Below, one piece after another: positions 25,868-35,095 of a DNA stretch of 64,000 nucleotides. The stretch is taken from positions 3,348,001-3,412,000 of the forward strand of contig NZ_CP033325.1 of assembly GCF_003710105.1 (NCBI RefSeq). Reading direction: 5' to 3'. The notes under the pieces were generated by a model, which was not told the origin of the DNA, made no database searches, and was given only the letters and a program-made list of their open reading frames with translations. Position numbers and translations under genes: made by a program. This stretch comes from Georgenia faecalis (GTDB lineage: Bacteria > Actinomycetota > Actinomycetes > Actinomycetales > Actinomycetaceae). Each line of letters opens with the position of its first letter. Position 1 is the first letter of the stretch.

Positions 25868-25913
25868 GACCGCCCTGCTGCTCGACCGCCCTGCTGCTCG
25901 ACCACCTGCTGCT
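25868..25913. repeat. 16-bp tandem repeat before the GH3 gene
   Basis: GACCGCCCTGCTGCTC occurs twice in a row (25868-25883, 25884-25899) with a degenerate third copy, directly in front of the GH3 ribosome-binding site AAGGA. It spaces two genes of the operon and could vary in copy number. Confidence 0.75.
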
Positions 25914-25923
25914 AAGGACATCG

Positions 25924-28773
25924 ATGACCGACCGGCTCCTCCCCGACCCCACCGACGCGGTCCACCAGGACCGCGCCCGACGGCTGTGCGCCGAGCTCAC
26001 CCTCGAGGAGAAGCTCTCCCTGCTGCACCAGTTCAGCCCGGCCGTCGACCGGGTGGGCCTGGCCCCGTTCCGCACCGGTACCGAGGCGGCGCACGGCGTG
26101 GCCTGGGAGGGCGAGGGGACCGTCTTCCCCCAGCCCGTCGGCCTGGCCGCGACGTGGGACGCCGACCTGCTCGAGCGCATCGGCGAGGCGGTCGGCAACG
26201 AGGTGCGGGACAAGCACGACGCCGACCCGTGGGTCAGCCTCAACGTGTGGGCACCGGTGGTCAACCCCCTGCGCCACCCGCTGTGGGGCCGCAACGAGGA
26301 GGGCTTCTCCGAGGACCCGGTGCTCACCGGGGAGCTGGCGACCGCCTACGCCCGTGGGCTGCGCGGGCGCGACGCCACCTTCTGGCGCACCGTGCCGACG
26401 CTCAAGCACTACCTCGCCTACAACATGGAGACCGACCGGTCGAGCTACAGCGCGAGCGTGCCGCCCCGCACGCTGCACGACTACGAGCTGCGGGCCTACC
26501 GCGGGCCGATCGAGGCGGGCGTCATCGGGGGCATCATGCCCTCCTACAACCTCATCAACGGCCGCCCGACCCACCTCGACACCGACCTGCTCGACCTCGC
26601 CCGGTCCTGGTCGCCGTGGCCCCTGTGCTTCTTCAGCGACGCCTTCGCGCCGGCCAACGTCTTCGGCAACCAGGCGTTCTACCCCGACCCCGCCACCGCC
26701 TACGCCGCGATGCTCGAGGCCGGCATCGACTCCTTCACCGACCAGGACCGCGACAGCGCCACGGTGGTCGGCTGGCTCCGGGACGCGGTGACGTCGGGCC
26801 TCGTGAGCGAGGACCTCGTCGACCGGGCGGTGGAGCGCGTCCTCACCGTCCGCGCCCGTACGGGCGAGCTCGACACCGCCGCGGACCCCTTCGGGCCCGG
26901 GCGGCGCACCCCCGCTGACCTCGTCGCCCACGGACGGCTGGCCCGCCTGGCCGTCGCGCGCAGCGTCGTCGTGCTGGGCAACGACGGGATCCTTCCGCTA
27001 CGGACCCCGACGCGGGTCGCGGTGGTCGGGCCGCTCGCCGAGGAGGTGTTCCTCGACTGGTACTCCGGCGAGGCCCGGGAGACCGTCTCCCTCGCCGACG
27101 CCGTCCGCGAGCGCTACGGCGCCGAGGCCGTCACGGTGGCCGACGGTGCCGACCACGTCGTCCTGCGCGCCGTCGACGCCGCGCACCACGTCCGACCGGT
27201 GGGGAACCGGATGGTCGAGGGCCCCGGCCCGTTCGAGGAGTGCGCGATCGCGGTCCAGGACTGGGGCCAGGGCATCGTCACCCTGCGCAACGCCGGGTCG
27301 CGGGAGGTGTGGACGTGCCCCGAGGACCGGATCGTGCGCACCGACGCGCCGCGCGTCAGCAACTACTGGGACCAGAGCTTCCTGCTCCACCGCCACCCGG
27401 ACGGCACGTGGTCGATCTTCTCCCGCGGGCGCAAGATGTGGCTGCGGCGCCGCGGCACGTCGGGCACGCTCGCCGCGGCCGGCGAGACGCTCGACGACGC
27501 CGACCGCTTCGTCATGACGACGGTGCGCTCCGGCGCCGAGCAGGTGCGGGCCGCCGCGGCGGGCGCCGACGTCGTCGTCGTCGCGCTGGGCAACCAGCCC
27601 CTCACCGGTGCCCACGAGACCGCCGACCGCACCACCCTCGCCCTCCCGCCGGCCATGGGCGAGCTCGCCCGCGTCGCGCGGGCCGCCAACCCGCGGTGCG
27701 TGCTCACCCTCGTCTCCAGCTTCCCCTACGCCCTGGGCGACCTCGCCGACCTGCCCGCCGTGGTGTGGTCCAGCCACGGCGGGCAGGAGCTCGGCCACGG
27801 CCTGCTCGACGTCCTGGCCGGGGACGAGGAGCCCTACGGCCACCTCACCCAGACCTGGTACGCCGACGACGCCGACCTGCCGCCCCTCGACGTCGCCGAC
27901 GTCGAGGCGGTGGGCGCGACGTACTGGTACGGCGACGCCGTGCCCCAGTACCCGTTCGGCCACGGCCTCAGCTACACCACCGTCGCCTACCACCGCCTCG
28001 AGGTAGGCGCCTGGCCCGGGACGACCGGGGCCCTGCCCGTGCGGGTGGAGCTGGAGAACACCGGCGAGCGCCCGGTCGACGAGCTCGTCCAGCTGTACGT
28101 GCAGGCCCCGGCCGACAAGGGCTACGGCCCGCGGCTGCGGCTGCACGCCCACACCCGGGTGGCCCTGGCGCCCGGGCAGCGGGGGCACGCCGACCTCGTC
28201 CTCGACGTCGCGGAGCTGGCGTCCTGGCACGCCGGTGCCGGCGCGCCGGTGACGCACCCGGGCACGTACGTCCTCGGCGTCGGCCCCTCCAGCGGGGACC
28301 TGCGGCTGCGCGAGCACCTCGTGGTGGCCGGCGACGACGGGCTCACCGGGCGCCGCCCGGGCGCCCCGGTCGACGCGACGACCTTCGACGCCGCCCGCGG
28401 CGTGCGCATCGTCGAGCGCACCCGGACGGCGGGGCAGGCCGTGACGCCGGAGCGGACCACCGCGCACCTGACGTACGAGGGCGTGGAGCTCACCGGCGCC
28501 GGCGCGCTCACGGCGCTCGTGTCCAGCCCCGGCGCGGCGGGCCGGCTCACGCTGGCGCTGCGGCAGGGCGACCGGCGCTGGACGCTCGGCTCGCGCGCGG
28601 TCGCCGCCACCGGCACCTACGCCTGGGAGGAGGTCGCCTGGCCCCTCCCCGGTGACGTCACCGGGGCCTGCGCCGTCGAGGTCACCCTCACGGCGCCCAC
28701 GCAGCTGGCCGAGCTCCGCACCGCCACCCCACCGACCGAGTACGACGCCACCACGAGGAGTGACGCACGATGA
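25924..28773 (+). CDS. GH3 beta-glycosidase with an inserted domain
   Basis: 949 aa, no signal peptide. The N-terminal TIM barrel has TEAAHGVAWEGEG, KHYLAYNMETDR and nucleophile D239 in CFFSDAF. The second domain is split by a ~95-residue insert (about 440-535) beginning WGQGIVTLRNAGSREVW; it resembles a beta-trefoil/fascin-like repeat and not the PA14 domain usual at this site. E565 in HETADR is the likely acid/base. A fibronectin-III-like domain (ELENTGERPVDELVQLYVQ) and a ~130-residue beta-rich C-terminal domain follow. It probably removes beta-glucosyl or beta-xylosyl residues from imported oligosaccharide. It overlaps the GH2 gene by four bases. Confidence 0.85.
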   Translation: MTDRLLPDPTDAVHQDRARRLCAELTLEEKLSLLHQFSPAVDRVGLAPFRTGTEAAHGVAWEGEGTVFPQPVGLAATWDADLLERIGEAVGNEVRDKHDADPWVSLNVWAPVVNPLRHPLWGRNEEGFSEDPVLTGELATAYARGLRGRDATFWRTVPTLKHYLAYNMETDRSSYSASVPPRTLHDYELRAYRGPIEAGVIGGIMPSYNLINGRPTHLDTDLLDLARSWSPWPLCFFSDAFAPANVFGNQAFYPDPATAYAAMLEAGIDSFTDQDRDSATVVGWLRDAVTSGLVSEDLVDRAVERVLTVRARTGELDTAADPFGPGRRTPADLVAHGRLARLAVARSVVVLGNDGILPLRTPTRVAVVGPLAEEVFLDWYSGEARETVSLADAVRERYGAEAVTVADGADHVVLRAVDAAHHVRPVGNRMVEGPGPFEECAIAVQDWGQGIVTLRNAGSREVWTCPEDRIVRTDAPRVSNYWDQSFLLHRHPDGTWSIFSRGRKMWLRRRGTSGTLAAAGETLDDADRFVMTTVRSGAEQVRAAAAGADVVVVALGNQPLTGAHETADRTTLALPPAMGELARVARAANPRCVLTLVSSFPYALGDLADLPAVVWSSHGGQELGHGLLDVLAGDEEPYGHLTQTWYADDADLPPLDVADVEAVGATYWYGDAVPQYPFGHGLSYTTVAYHRLEVGAWPGTTGALPVRVELENTGERPVDELVQLYVQAPADKGYGPRLRLHAHTRVALAPGQRGHADLVLDVAELASWHAGAGAPVTHPGTYVLGVGPSSGDLRLREHLVVAGDDGLTGRRPGAPVDATTFDAARGVRIVERTRTAGQAVTPERTTAHLTYEGVELTGAGALTALVSSPGAAGRLTLALRQGDRRWTLGSRAVAATGTYAWEEVAWPLPGDVTGACAVEVTLTAPTQLAELRTATPPTEYDATTRSDAR

Positions 28774-31295
28774 GGACCAGCACGACCCTGCACGACGGCT
28801 GGACCGTCCGACCGACCGCCGGCCCCGTCCCCGCCGACCTGGCCTCCCGTGCCGTGCCCGCCACCGTCCCCGGCAGCGCGCACACCGACCTGCTCGCCGC
28901 CGGGCTGATCCCCGACCCCTACCTCGACGAGAACGAGGCGGCGCTGGCATGGACCCACGACACCACGTGGCGCTACCAGCGGGAGCTGGACGCGCCGTCG
29001 TCGCCGGCGGAGCGGGCCGACCTGGTCTTCGAGGGCCTGGACACTCTCGCCACCATCACCCTGGACGGCGCCGAGCTCGGCCGAACCGCCAACATGCACC
29101 GCACCTACCGGTTCGACGTCACCGACCGGCTCGCCGGCCGCCACGAGCTGGCCGTGACGTTCAGCCCCGCGCTGGCGTACGCCGCCGAGGAGGAGCGCCG
29201 GCTCGGTGAACGGCCGCACGCCTTCGCCCACCCGTTCACCATGGTCCGGAAGATGGCGTGCAGCTTCGGCTGGGACTGGGGACCGGACCTGCAGACCGCC
29301 GGGATGTGGCGGCCGGTCCGGCTCGAGCGCTGGAGCACGGCCCGCCTGGCCGCCGCCCGGCCCGTCGTCGACCTCGCCGAGGACGGCGAGGGCATCGTCC
29401 GCGTCCACGTCGACGTGGAGCGGGCGGCGAGCGGGTCCGGCGTGCCCCTCACGGTCGAGGTGCGGCTCGGGACGGGCCAGAGCGCGCAGGCGCGCCTCGC
29501 CCCCGGCGAGGACCACGCCGTCGTCGAGGTGCGGGTCCCGGCGGCGCCCGTGTGGTGGCCCGCGGGGTACGGCGACCAGCCCCTGGTCGACCTCGAGGTC
29601 GACCTCCGCGCCGAGGAGCTGCTCGACACCGCGCGGCACCGGATCGGCTTCCGGCACGTCGCCGTCGTCACCGAGCCGGACGAGCACGGCACGTCGTTCG
29701 TGCTCACCGTCAACGGCCGCCCCGTCGAGGTCAAGGGCGCCAACTGGATCCCCGACGACCACTTCCTCACCCGGATGGACACGGCCCGCTACCGCACGCG
29801 CATCGAGCAGGCGCAGGCCGCCAACATCAACCTCCTGCGCGTGTGGGGCGGCGGGGTCTACGAGTCCGACGAGTTCTACGCGCTCTGCGACGAGCTGGGG
29901 ATGCTCGCGTGGCAGGACTTCCTCCTCGCGTGCGCGGCGTACCCCGAGGAGGAGCCGCTGCTCGGGGAGTTCACCGCCGAGGCGCGGGAGAACGTCGCCC
30001 GGCTCGCGCCCCACCCCAGCCTCGTCGTGTGGTGCGGCGGGAACGAGAACCTGTGGAGCCGCGTCGACTACTGGGAGGACAAGCTCCACGGACGCACCTG
30101 GGGCGAGCGGTACTACACCGAGATCTTCCCCGAGGCCGTCGCCGAGCTCTCCCCCGCGACCGCCTACATCGCCGGCAGCCCGTACAGCCCAGGCGCGGCG
30201 CTCGACGAGATCCACCCCAACGACCCCGACCACGGCACCATGCACATCTGGGACGTGTGGAACGAGAAGGACTACACGGGGTACGGCGCCTACGTGCCGC
30301 GGTTCTGCGCGGAGTTCGGGTTCCAGGGCCCGCCGTCGTGGACCACCCTGCACCGCGCCGTCCACGACGAGGTGATGAGCCCGACGTCGCCGGGTGTCCT
30401 CGTGCACCAGAAGGCCGGCGAGGGGCAGGACAAGCTCGCCCGGGGCTGGGCGGGTCACTTCCCCGAGCCGCGGACGTTCGCGGACTGGCACTGGACGACG
30501 CAGCTCAACCAGGCCCGCGCCGTCGCCTTCGGCATCGAGCACTTCCGCTCGTACTGGCCGCGCAACACCGGGTCCATCGTCTGGCAGCTCAACGACTGCT
30601 GGCCCGTGACGTCCTGGGCCGCGATCGACTACGACGGCCACCTCAAGCCGCTGTGGTACGCCCTGCGGGCGGCCTATGCCGAGCGGATGCTCACCGTCCA
30701 GCCGCGTGACGGGCGCTCGGCGCTCGCCGTGGTCAACGGCACCGACGCCCCGTGGTCCGGGCGCGCGCGCCTGAGCCGCGAGCGCTTCGACGGCACCGTG
30801 GTGTGGGAGGGCGAGATCGAGGTGGACGTCGCGCCGCGGTCCACCGCGGTCCTCGACCTGCCGCCGGCCGCGACGGTGCCCGACCAGGCCGCCGGGGAGG
30901 TCCTCGCCCTCGAGCTCGACGGGATCCGCGGCTGGCACTTCTTCGCCGAGGACGTCGACCTCGCGTACGACCCGGCCCCCCTGGAGGTGCGGGCCGAGTC
31001 CCACCCGGACGGCGCGCGGATCCACGTGAGCGCGCGGAGCCTCGCCCGCGACGTCACCGTCCTCGCCGACCGCCTGGCCCCCGGGGCCGTCGCGGACGTC
31101 GCGCTGGTGACGCTGCGCGCCGGTGAGCAGCTGAGTGTCGAGGTGCGCGCGGGGTCCCCGGTGGCGGTCGACGGCGTCGACCTCACCGAGGTGGTCCGGT
31201 GCGCCAACGACCTCACGCACGCCGGCAGCGAGGGCGAGCGGGTCGCGGACGTGGTGGTCGCGGGCGTGGTGGTCGCGGGCGGCGCGGCGTCGTGA
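28770..31295 (+). CDS. GH2 beta-mannosidase
   Basis: 841 aa, cytoplasmic. The N-terminal sugar-binding domain has the beta-mannosidase hallmark CSFGWDWGPDLQTAGMWRPV. The catalytic barrel contains VKGANWIP, LLRVWGGGVYE, acid/base E426 in WCGGNEN and nucleophile E515 in FCAEFGFQG. It cleaves terminal beta-mannosides, as in beta-mannan, glucomannan or N-glycan cores. The end of the gene encodes a short VVVAG repeat. GTG of the next gene overlaps its stop. Confidence 0.92.
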   Translation: MRTSTTLHDGWTVRPTAGPVPADLASRAVPATVPGSAHTDLLAAGLIPDPYLDENEAALAWTHDTTWRYQRELDAPSSPAERADLVFEGLDTLATITLDGAELGRTANMHRTYRFDVTDRLAGRHELAVTFSPALAYAAEEERRLGERPHAFAHPFTMVRKMACSFGWDWGPDLQTAGMWRPVRLERWSTARLAAARPVVDLAEDGEGIVRVHVDVERAASGSGVPLTVEVRLGTGQSAQARLAPGEDHAVVEVRVPAAPVWWPAGYGDQPLVDLEVDLRAEELLDTARHRIGFRHVAVVTEPDEHGTSFVLTVNGRPVEVKGANWIPDDHFLTRMDTARYRTRIEQAQAANINLLRVWGGGVYESDEFYALCDELGMLAWQDFLLACAAYPEEEPLLGEFTAEARENVARLAPHPSLVVWCGGNENLWSRVDYWEDKLHGRTWGERYYTEIFPEAVAELSPATAYIAGSPYSPGAALDEIHPNDPDHGTMHIWDVWNEKDYTGYGAYVPRFCAEFGFQGPPSWTTLHRAVHDEVMSPTSPGVLVHQKAGEGQDKLARGWAGHFPEPRTFADWHWTTQLNQARAVAFGIEHFRSYWPRNTGSIVWQLNDCWPVTSWAAIDYDGHLKPLWYALRAAYAERMLTVQPRDGRSALAVVNGTDAPWSGRARLSRERFDGTVVWEGEIEVDVAPRSTAVLDLPPAATVPDQAAGEVLALELDGIRGWHFFAEDVDLAYDPAPLEVRAESHPDGARIHVSARSLARDVTVLADRLAPGAVADVALVTLRAGEQLSVEVRAGSPVAVDGVDLTEVVRCANDLTHAGSEGERVADVVVAGVVVAGGAAS

Positions 31296-32092
31296 GCCGG
31301 TCGCGCTTGGCGGTGTCCAGCCTGGGTGCGCCGGAGCTGGCGGTGGAGGACTTCCTCGCCCTCGCGGCGCACCACGGCTGCGGCGCCGTCGAGCTCCGGT
31401 GCGGTGACGACCAGCCGGTGACCGTGGCGCTGGGTGCCGGCGAGCGCTCCGCGCTGCGCGCGCAGCTCGCCGACCGCGACCTCGACCTGCTGGCCCTGGC
31501 CTCCTACGTGCGGGTGTGCGAGCCCGGGGGCGACGTCGCGGACCGGCTGCTCCGGCACATCGAGCTCGCCCACGACCTCGGGGCTCACGGGCTGCGGGTC
31601 TTCCCCGGTGGGGCGGACCAGCCGGTGGCCGAGGCGGACGCCCGGGCGGTGGAGCACCTCGCGGGGGCGGCCCCGGCGGCGCGGGCCGCCGGCGTGCGCC
31701 TGCTCCTGGAGACCCACGACAGCCACCCCCGCGGGGCGGACGTGGCCCGCGTCGTCCGGGCGGCGGCGGACGCGGGGGCGGGAGACGACGTCGGCGTGGT
31801 GTGGGACCTTCTGCACCCGTGGCGGCACGGCGAGAACGTCGCGACGACGGTCACCGAGCTGGGGCCGTGGCTGGACTACGTCCAGATCAAGGACGCCACC
31901 GGGCCGGCGACGGCTCCGGTGCCGGCCCTCACGGGATCCGGGGACCTGCCGCTGGCGACGATGGCCGACGCCCTCGAGGCGATGGGGTACGCGGGCTGGG
32001 TCTCGCTGGAGTGGGAGCGGGCGTGGCACCCGCAGGTGCCACCGCTCGACCAGGCGCTGGCCGCCACCGTCCGGTGGTGGGCGGACCGCTGA
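31292..32092 (+). CDS. Sugar phosphate isomerase/epimerase-like TIM-barrel protein
   Basis: 266 aa from the GTG that overlaps the GH2 stop. The AP-endonuclease-2/xylose-isomerase-like barrel is shown by LLLETHDSHPRGADVARVV (metal Glu and His), VVWDLLHPWRHGEN, YVQIKDATG and SLEWERAWHP near the C-terminus, the last carrying the second metal Glu. It probably isomerises or epimerises a product of the locus, e.g. a mannose derivative. It is the last gene of the run that starts at 17404. Confidence 0.82.
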   Translation: MSRSRLAVSSLGAPELAVEDFLALAAHHGCGAVELRCGDDQPVTVALGAGERSALRAQLADRDLDLLALASYVRVCEPGGDVADRLLRHIELAHDLGAHGLRVFPGGADQPVAEADARAVEHLAGAAPAARAAGVRLLLETHDSHPRGADVARVVRAAADAGAGDDVGVVWDLLHPWRHGENVATTVTELGPWLDYVQIKDATGPATAPVPALTGSGDLPLATMADALEAMGYAGWVSLEWERAWHPQVPPLDQALAATVRWWADR

Positions 32093-32114
32093 CGCACCGG
32101 GCTGACGCACCGGC

Positions 32115-32402
32115 CTACCGCGCGCCGGGGCCGATCCGCTCGAACGGCTCGGTGGAGAAGACGAACTCCACGGGGACCTCGAAGTACCGGGCGATGCGCA
32201 GCGCGAGGTGCAGGCTCGGGGCGTACTCGCCCCGCTCCAGGTACCCCACGGTCTGGTAGTGGACGCCCAGCGCCTCGGCGAGCTCGCGGCGCGTGATGCC
32301 GCGCTCCACCCGGAGCATCGCGATGCGGTTGTAGACGGCGTCGGCCCCGCCCGCCGTGCCCTCGCTCGCCGCGCCGACCGAGCTGCGTGAACCGTCAGAC
32401 AC
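32115..32402 (-). CDS. XRE-family HTH regulator
   Basis: 95 aa. The helix-turn-helix is IAMLRVERGITRRELAEALG followed by VHYQTVGYLERGEYAPSLHLAL, and the C-terminus PVEFVFSTEPF is typical of YozG/XRE proteins that sit with ABC-2 or small membrane transporters. The likely GTG start (32402) overlaps the permease stop by eight bases; a start at the internal Met is possible. It is the last gene of the exporter operon and may regulate that operon. Confidence 0.8.
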   Translation of the reverse strand: MSDGSRSSVGAASEGTAGGADAVYNRIAMLRVERGITRRELAEALGVHYQTVGYLERGEYAPSLHLALRIARYFEVPVEFVFSTEPFERIGPGAR

Positions 32403-33249
32403 GCTGCAAGGCCTCCTGCTGCCGCTGCGCGACGCTCGAACCCGACTCCCGCCGCGCCATCCGGCGCAGCAGGACGGGGGCCAGGAGCAGCCCGGCCACC
32501 GCCCACGCCCCGAGCGCACCGAAGGTCTCCAGCGTCCGCCAGCTCTCGCCGAGCTCGGCCACCACCGCGCCGTCGGGCAGCGTCGCCTCCCGCATCCCGA
32601 GGCCCAGCCAGTACAGCGGTGTCAGCTGGATCAGGCCGTGCGCCCACTCCGGGAGCGCGACCACGGGGAAGAAGATGCCGGAGACGGCGACGAGTCCGCT
32701 GACGACGACCAGGCCCCAGCCGCTGACGGCCCGCGGGTTCTTGAACACCGAGCCGATGGCGAACCCGAGCGGGATGCAGGCCAGGAGGCCGAGGACGACG
32801 AGCGCCGCCACGTGCAGGGCGCCCGCCGGACCGTTGAGCCACAGCGAGTCGAGCAGGATCATCGCCGGCACGGTGAGGATCACGATGTTGAAGAGGACCT
32901 CGACCGACGTGCGGGTCGCCTGGCCGACGACGTAGCCCGCCATGCCGTGCGGCAGGGACTTCATCCGCAGCAGGGTGCCGTCCTCCCGCTCGGTGGTCAC
33001 CTGCGTCGCGAGCCCGAAGGCCCCCGCGAAGATGATGATGAATGCGAGGACACCGGGGAACATGAAGGAGGCCGAAGTCAGCCCACCGGTACCCCGCAGC
33101 TCGTTGTCGCGGTTGATGTACATGAAGAAGACGAAGACCGCCGTGCCGAAGAGGAAGTAGGTGAGGTCCTCGGGGGCCCGCAGGCTCTTGCGGAACTCGA
33201 TGAGGCCGCGCCGGACCCCGGCGCGGACCGCGGTGCTGGGCATGGTCAT
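32395..33249 (-). CDS. ABC-2 type exporter permease
   Basis: 284 aa with six predicted helices; ABC-2 signature around VSGWGLVVVSGLVAVSGIFFPVVALP and QLTPLYWLGLGMREA. It forms the membrane part of an exporter with the upstream ATPase (4-bp overlap). Substrate unknown; drug or peptide export is usual for this type. Confidence 0.88.
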   Translation of the reverse strand: MTMPSTAVRAGVRRGLIEFRKSLRAPEDLTYFLFGTAVFVFFMYINRDNELRGTGGLTSASFMFPGVLAFIIIFAGAFGLATQVTTEREDGTLLRMKSLPHGMAGYVVGQATRTSVEVLFNIVILTVPAMILLDSLWLNGPAGALHVAALVVLGLLACIPLGFAIGSVFKNPRAVSGWGLVVVSGLVAVSGIFFPVVALPEWAHGLIQLTPLYWLGLGMREATLPDGAVVAELGESWRTLETFGALGAWAVAGLLLAPVLLRRMARRESGSSVAQRQQEALQRV

Positions 33250-34169
33250 CGGGCGGCCTCCAGTCGTGCGGGGGCGGCGTCGGGCGGCGTCGCGCTCCGG
33301 GCCACCATGACGAGGTAGGTGTCCTCGAGGGTCGTGCGGCGCACCTCGAGGTCGGTGATGTCGGTGCCGTACTGGGCGAACAGGTCCCGGACGAACGCGG
33401 TGCCGTCGGCCGTGGAGTGGAGCTGGCGCTGGCCCCCCTGGGTCCAGCGCACCTCGGTGGCCCCGGCGACGTCGCGGGCCAGCCGCTCGGCCGTGCCGTC
33501 GGCGACGATGCGGCCGGCGTCGAGGATGAGGATGCGGTCGGCGAGCTTCTCGGCCTCCGCGAGGTCGTGCGTGGTGAGCAGGATGGTGGTGTCCTCGAGG
33601 TCCGCGAGCCGGTGCACCAGGTCGTGGAAGTCCCGCCGGGCCACGGGGTCGAATCCGGCCGTCGGCTCGTCGAGGAAGAGCAGCTCCGGGCGTCCGACGA
33701 TCCCCACCGCCACGTCCAGCCGGCGGCGCTGCCCGCCGGAGAGCGTCTTGATCGGCTGGCGGGCGCGCTCGGCCAGGCCGACCCGCTCGAGGAGCTCCGC
33801 CGTCGGGTACGGGCGGGGCCGAGCGGGCGTGCCGTACGGCTCGTAGTAGGACCCGAGCTGGTCGAGCAGCTCGTGGACGCGCCAGCGGCCGTGGTCCCGC
33901 CACGACTGGAGCACGACGCCGACCCGGGCCCGCCAGTCCTCGCCCCCGGCGAGGGGGTCCACGCCGAGGACGCTCACCTGGCCGCCGGACGGTGCCCGGA
34001 AGCCCTCGAGGATCTCGATCGTCGTCGTCTTGCCGGCACCGTTCGGGCCGAGCAGGGCGACGACCTCTCCCCGCTGCACCTCGAAGGAGACGTCCTGGAG
34101 CACGTCCGTCTGCCCGTACCGCATCCGCAGGTTGTCGACCCGGATCACCGGGCCTGCGTCGTCGACCAC
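33246..34169 (-). CDS. ABC exporter ATPase
   Basis: 307 aa. Walker A LLGPNGAGKTTT, signature LSGGQRRRLDVAVG, Walker B LLFLDEPTAGFD and switch His in TTHDLAEAE are intact. C-terminal ~70 residues form the domain common in DrrA/CcmA-like exporters. I prefer the GTG at 34169, preceded by GGGGAGGA, over the GTG at 34211, because the longer N-terminus would be encoded across the inverted repeat at 34203-34218. Confidence 0.88.
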   Translation of the reverse strand: MVDDAGPVIRVDNLRMRYGQTDVLQDVSFEVQRGEVVALLGPNGAGKTTTIEILEGFRAPSGGQVSVLGVDPLAGGEDWRARVGVVLQSWRDHGRWRVHELLDQLGSYYEPYGTPARPRPYPTAELLERVGLAERARQPIKTLSGGQRRRLDVAVGIVGRPELLFLDEPTAGFDPVARRDFHDLVHRLADLEDTTILLTTHDLAEAEKLADRILILDAGRIVADGTAERLARDVAGATEVRWTQGGQRQLHSTADGTAFVRDLFAQYGTDITDLEVRRTTLEDTYLVMVARSATPPDAAPARLEAAR

Positions 34170-34202
34170 GTCGTCCTCCCCAAGGTAGGTATGCGAGCGA
34201 CC

Positions 34203-34218
34203 GTAGTACACCTACTAC
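34203..34218. promoter_or_regulatory. Inverted repeat at the XRE-linked exporter promoter
   Basis: GTAGTA-N4-TACTAC is a perfect inverted repeat between the TetR gene and the exporter operon, in a locally AT-richer stretch that probably contains the operon's -10 region. It is a candidate operator for the XRE or TetR protein. Confidence 0.5.
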
Positions 34219-34271
34219 ATCTCGCACAAGATCCACGCCCTCGCTCGCGTGATTTCGCAGAAACGCCGGCG

Positions 34272-35024
34272 TCAGCCACCCTCGCGCTCGACGAGCCGCT
34301 CGACACCGTCGAGCAGCAGCGTGAGCGAGAGGCTCACCGCGCCGTCGGCCGACCCGTCGTCGGAGAAGGCACCCGCCGCCAGCGCTGCCGTGATGGCCGG
34401 GTACTGGACCGGGTCCGTCACCGCTCCCAGGAGCGCGGAGAAGTCGGCGAGCGCCGGGTGGTCGGCCCTGACGCCGCGCTGCTGCCGCACGAACGACGCC
34501 ACCACCTGCCCCTCGCTGAGGACGTGCAGGGCCAGCATCCCGATGACGGCGGCCCTGCGCTGCTGGGAGAGCCCGGTGGGCTCGAGGGCGCGCAGGCCCC
34601 GCTCGATCCAGGCCACCCGGTTCGGACCCATCGCGGAGAGCGTGACGAGCTCCATGAGCCAGGGGTGCTGGGCAATGGCCCCCACCTGCTCGGTGCACCA
34701 GGCCTCGAGCTCGGCGCGCCACGACCCGGACGTCGCGGCGTCGGGCGGCGCCCCGACGGCCGCGTCGTACATGAGCGCGTACAGCTCGTCCTTGGAGGCG
34801 ACGTAGCGGTACAAGGCCATCGTCGTCACACCGAGACGCCGCGCGAGCCGGGCCATCGACAGGCCGTCGAGGCCGTCGGCGTCGGCGAGGGCGACGCCCG
34901 CCTCCGCGATCTTGGCGCGGCTCAGCGCGCGGCGGGGCCCGCGGGACCCGGTCTCGCTCGCCCGCCACAGGACCGCCATCCCCGGGGGAAGGTCGGCGGC
35001 CCCAACTTGCTCCTGATCGCTCAT
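34272..35024 (-). CDS. TetR-family repressor
   Basis: 250 aa. The DNA-binding helices are IAEAGVALADADGLDGLSMA and RLARRLGVTTMALYRYVASK (residues ~38-80), and a ligand-binding helical bundle follows, of the type often paired with DrrAB-like drug exporters. It is divergent from the ATPase at 35096 with a GTGTG-N7-CACAC repeat between them, and lies upstream of the XRE-linked exporter, so it could control both. Confidence 0.88.
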   Translation of the reverse strand: MSDQEQVGAADLPPGMAVLWRASETGSRGPRRALSRAKIAEAGVALADADGLDGLSMARLARRLGVTTMALYRYVASKDELYALMYDAAVGAPPDAATSGSWRAELEAWCTEQVGAIAQHPWLMELVTLSAMGPNRVAWIERGLRALEPTGLSQQRRAAVIGMLALHVLSEGQVVASFVRQQRGVRADHPALADFSALLGAVTDPVQYPAITAALAAGAFSDDGSADGAVSLSLTLLLDGVERLVEREGG

Positions 35025-35070
35025 CTCGCCTCCTCACCGCAGGGTAACGGTTTATCCCCTAGACAACTCC

Positions 35071-35087
35071 GTGTGCGCGGTACACAC
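35071..35087. promoter_or_regulatory. Candidate TetR operator
   Basis: GTGTG-N7-CACAC lies in the 71-bp divergent gap, 8 bp before the ATPase ATG. Binding would block transcription of the exporter pair. Confidence 0.5.
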
Positions 35088-35095
35088 TTCCGCGT

